Positions 5,740 to 7,039 of a DNA stretch of 7,039 nucleotides are shown here, piece after piece. The notes below the pieces were generated by a model. That model was not told where the DNA came from. It made no database searches and saw nothing but the letters and a program-made list of their open reading frames with translations. Source of the DNA: Oscillospiraceae bacterium (lineage in GTDB: Bacteria; Bacillota; Clostridia; Oscillospirales; Oscillospiraceae); NCBI GenBank assembly GCA_904501855.1, contig CAJGCI010000097.1:1-7039 (forward strand), written 5' to 3'. The position numbers and the translations under genes were made by a program. Position 1 is the first letter of the stretch. Every line of letters begins with the position of its first letter.

Positions 5740-5745
5740 AGTCTT

Positions 5746-5749
5746 CTCC
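5746..5749 (-). promoter_or_regulatory. Ribosome site of the alpha/beta hydrolase gene
   Basis: On the - strand GGAG precedes ATG 5739 by six bases. It directly follows the six-T run of the dnaJ terminator (complement of 5750-5755), so terminator and ribosome site are contiguous. The site fixes the start at 5739 and argues against the upstream TTG at 5751. Confidence 0.75.
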
Positions 5750-5781
5750 AAAAAACAAGAGCAGCGATGGACGCTGCTCTT
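5750..5781 (-). terminator. Intrinsic terminator of dnaJ
   Basis: Read on the - strand, AGAGCAGCG (complement of 5772-5780) pairs perfectly with CGCTGCTCT (complement of 5758-5766) across a five-base loop. One more A-T pair extends the stem to 10 bp. The stretch TGTTTTTT (complement of 5750-5757) follows. The hairpin begins 15 bases after the dnaJ stop, and its T-run touches the ribosome site of the next gene. Confidence 0.91.
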
Positions 5782-5796
5782 TCAATCATTCTGAGA

Positions 5797-6936
5797 TTAT
5801 CGTTTTTTCTTTCCGAAAATACTGGAGTGTCCATTCTCTTTTGCCGGAGTCTCTCCTACCGCCGCTGAGAACTTCCGCAGCAGCTCTTTCTGCTCGGAAG
5901 TAAGGTTCTTGGGCACAACGACCCGGACCGTTACGTACTGATCGCCGCGTCCGGATCCTCTCAGATACTGGATACCCTTTCCTTTCAGACGAAATACCGA
6001 TCCGGTCTGAGTTCCCTCCGGAATGTTCAGCTTCACCTTACCGTCAATGGTGGGAACCTGAATCTCTCCGCCAAGCGCTGCCTGTGCGTAGCTGATCTCC
6101 TGTTCCAGCAGGACATCCGAACCCTCCCGTTCAAAACGGGCATCGGGACGGACGATAACGTAGACCAGCAGATCGCCGGCAGGTCCGCCATTGGAACCTG
6201 CATTACCCTGTCCGCGCAGAGAAACGGTCTGACCGTCATCAATGCCGGCAGGGATGGTCACATTGATCTTATGCTGTTTGCGGATCTTGCCCATACCATG
6301 ACAGGTATTGCACGGATCCTTTACGATTTTACCGGTACCGTGGCACTGCTGACAGGGAGCAGAAGACTGCACCATACCCAGAGGAGTTCTCTGTGTCGTC
6401 CGGACAGCACCGGTTCCTTTACAGTTCGGACATGTCTCCGGCTGAGTGCCGGGTTTGGCACCGGAACCGCTGCAGTCGGCACAGGTTTCCACACGGGCTA
6501 CAGATATATCCTTTTTACAGCCAAATGCGGCTTCTTCAAAGCTGATGGAGATGTTCGTGCGGATACTCTCTCCCTTGCGCGGTCCGTTGCTTCTGCGCGG
6601 ACCGCCGCCTCCGAAGATATCACCAAATCCGAAGCCTCCAAAGATATCGCCGAAGATGTCGCCAAGATCGCCGAATCCGCCGGGACCATACGGGCCGGCA
6701 TTGGGATCAAATGCTGCATGACCATACTGATCATACAACTGTTTCTTCTCGGGATCCGACAGGATCTCGTAGGCTTCATTGATCTCCTTAAAACGTTCTT
6801 CACAGGCTTTGTCACCCGGATGCAGGTCAGGATGGTTCTCTTTTGCCAGTTTTCGATATGCTTTTTTAAGTTCGTCCTCCGTTGCTTCTTTCGAAACTCC
6901 CAGGACTTCATAATAGTCTCTTTTATTCGTCGCCAT
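5797..6936 (-). CDS. dnaJ: Molecular chaperone DnaJ (Hsp40), type I
   Basis: DnaJ delivers unfolded proteins to DnaK and stimulates its ATPase in the cytoplasm. All type I parts are present in the 379 residues. The J domain (about 6-71) carries the invariant His-Pro-Asp at 35-37. A Gly/Phe-rich linker (82-113) contains three copies of G-D-I-F-G. The zinc domain has four CxxCxGxG repeats (Cys152/155, 169/172, 195/198 and 209/212), all intact, for two zinc ions. The C-terminal substrate-binding and dimerisation region (about 220-345) includes R-P-D-A-R-F-E-R-E-G-S-D, A-A-L-G-G-E-I-Q-V-P-T and G-K-G-I. The basic tail G-K-K-K-R ends the protein. ATG 6936 has GGGGTGA (complement of 6944-6950) five bases upstream. 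Transcription appears to start from its own promoter, and no CIRCE repeat (HrcA operator) is visible in the 100 bases upstream. Whether grpE and dnaK lie further right cannot be seen. Confidence 0.98.
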   Translation of the reverse strand: MATNKRDYYEVLGVSKEATEDELKKAYRKLAKENHPDLHPGDKACEERFKEINEAYEILSDPEKKQLYDQYGHAAFDPNAGPYGPGGFGDLGDIFGDIFGGFGFGDIFGGGGPRRSNGPRKGESIRTNISISFEEAAFGCKKDISVARVETCADCSGSGAKPGTQPETCPNCKGTGAVRTTQRTPLGMVQSSAPCQQCHGTGKIVKDPCNTCHGMGKIRKQHKINVTIPAGIDDGQTVSLRGQGNAGSNGGPAGDLLVYVIVRPDARFEREGSDVLLEQEISYAQAALGGEIQVPTIDGKVKLNIPEGTQTGSVFRLKGKGIQYLRGSGRGDQYVTVRVVVPKNLTSEQKELLRKFSAAVGETPAKENGHSSIFGKKKR

Positions 6937-6987
6937 TCACGTCACCCCACTTCGGGTTTTCTGCTGTCGAAAAACGGCAGTGCGTGT

Positions 6988-7016
6988 ATTCTAACACTAT
7001 CACTGTCGATTATCAA
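6988..7016 (-). promoter_or_regulatory. Promoter of dnaJ
   Basis: On the - strand a -35 box TTGATA (complement of 7011-7016) and a -10 box TAGAAT (complement of 6988-6993) are 17 bases apart, with TGT just before the -10 (extended -10). Transcription should start near 6981, giving a leader of about 45 bases. That leader can form a weak hairpin (6961-6966 with 6975-6980) without a T-run. The remaining bases, 7017-7039, show no recognisable feature. Confidence 0.7.
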
Positions 7017-7039
7017 CTTTATGCTCCTGTTCTGTCGGC

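Noticed and set aside
6620..6690. Near-repeated short units (GATATC/GATGTCGCC-type) in dnaJ as a DNA repeat element
   Set aside because: They encode the G-D-I-F-G repeats of the normal Gly/Phe-rich linker, so protein sequence explains them.
6961..6980. Hairpin in the dnaJ leader as a riboswitch or terminator
   Set aside because: Six imperfect pairs, no T-run after it on the - strand, and no conserved riboswitch pattern; too weak to call.

Overview
The window reads as ordinary chromosome from a Gram-positive anaerobe, most likely a member of class Clostridia. The reasons are strong AGGAGG-like ribosome sites, TTGaca/TATaaT promoters, compact hairpin-plus-T terminators, a two-cluster ferredoxin fused to a nitroreductase (a form known from clostridia), and the sequence style of DnaJ and GlmS. 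This placement is an inference; the window has no rRNA or other formal marker. Base composition looks roughly balanced and even across the genes. I see no transposase, integrase, CRISPR array, tRNA or att-like repeat.

Left part, + strand: the last 40 codons of a sensor histidine kinase (1-125); a good promoter (146-174); glmS, complete, 611 aa (230-2065), making glucosamine-6-phosphate for wall and amino-sugar synthesis; a strong terminator (2074-2107); and a ferredoxin-nitroreductase fusion (2113-2865) whose start lies 5 bases beyond the terminator T-run and has no ribosome site.

Middle part: a bidirectional terminator (2871-2905) separates the fusion gene from a convergent membrane-anchored VanY-like M15 D,D-carboxypeptidase (2907-3644, - strand). 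That gene diverges from a metallo-beta-lactamase-fold hydrolase (3773-4384, + strand). The shared intergenic stretch holds a promoter for each gene and a perfect 12-bp inverted repeat (3710-3739), which is the best candidate operator in the window. A second bidirectional terminator (4400-4432) closes the hydrolase gene against the next convergent unit.

Right part, - strand, in transcription order: dnaJ with its own promoter (5797-6936), a terminator (5750-5781), a membrane-anchored alpha/beta hydrolase (4915-5739), and a MarR-family regulator (4431-4853) with its own promoter and a small palindrome at its -35 box.

All seven complete genes look intact, and each gene fits a known family. Three genes bear on the cell envelope or its surface (glmS, the M15 peptidase, the membrane-anchored hydrolase), but nothing shows that they form one system. 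The interest lies in regulation: the divergent inverted repeat, two terminators placed directly against the next gene's start, a gene without a Shine-Dalgarno site, and a glmS leader too short for the glmS ribozyme. I found no convincing undescribed system.
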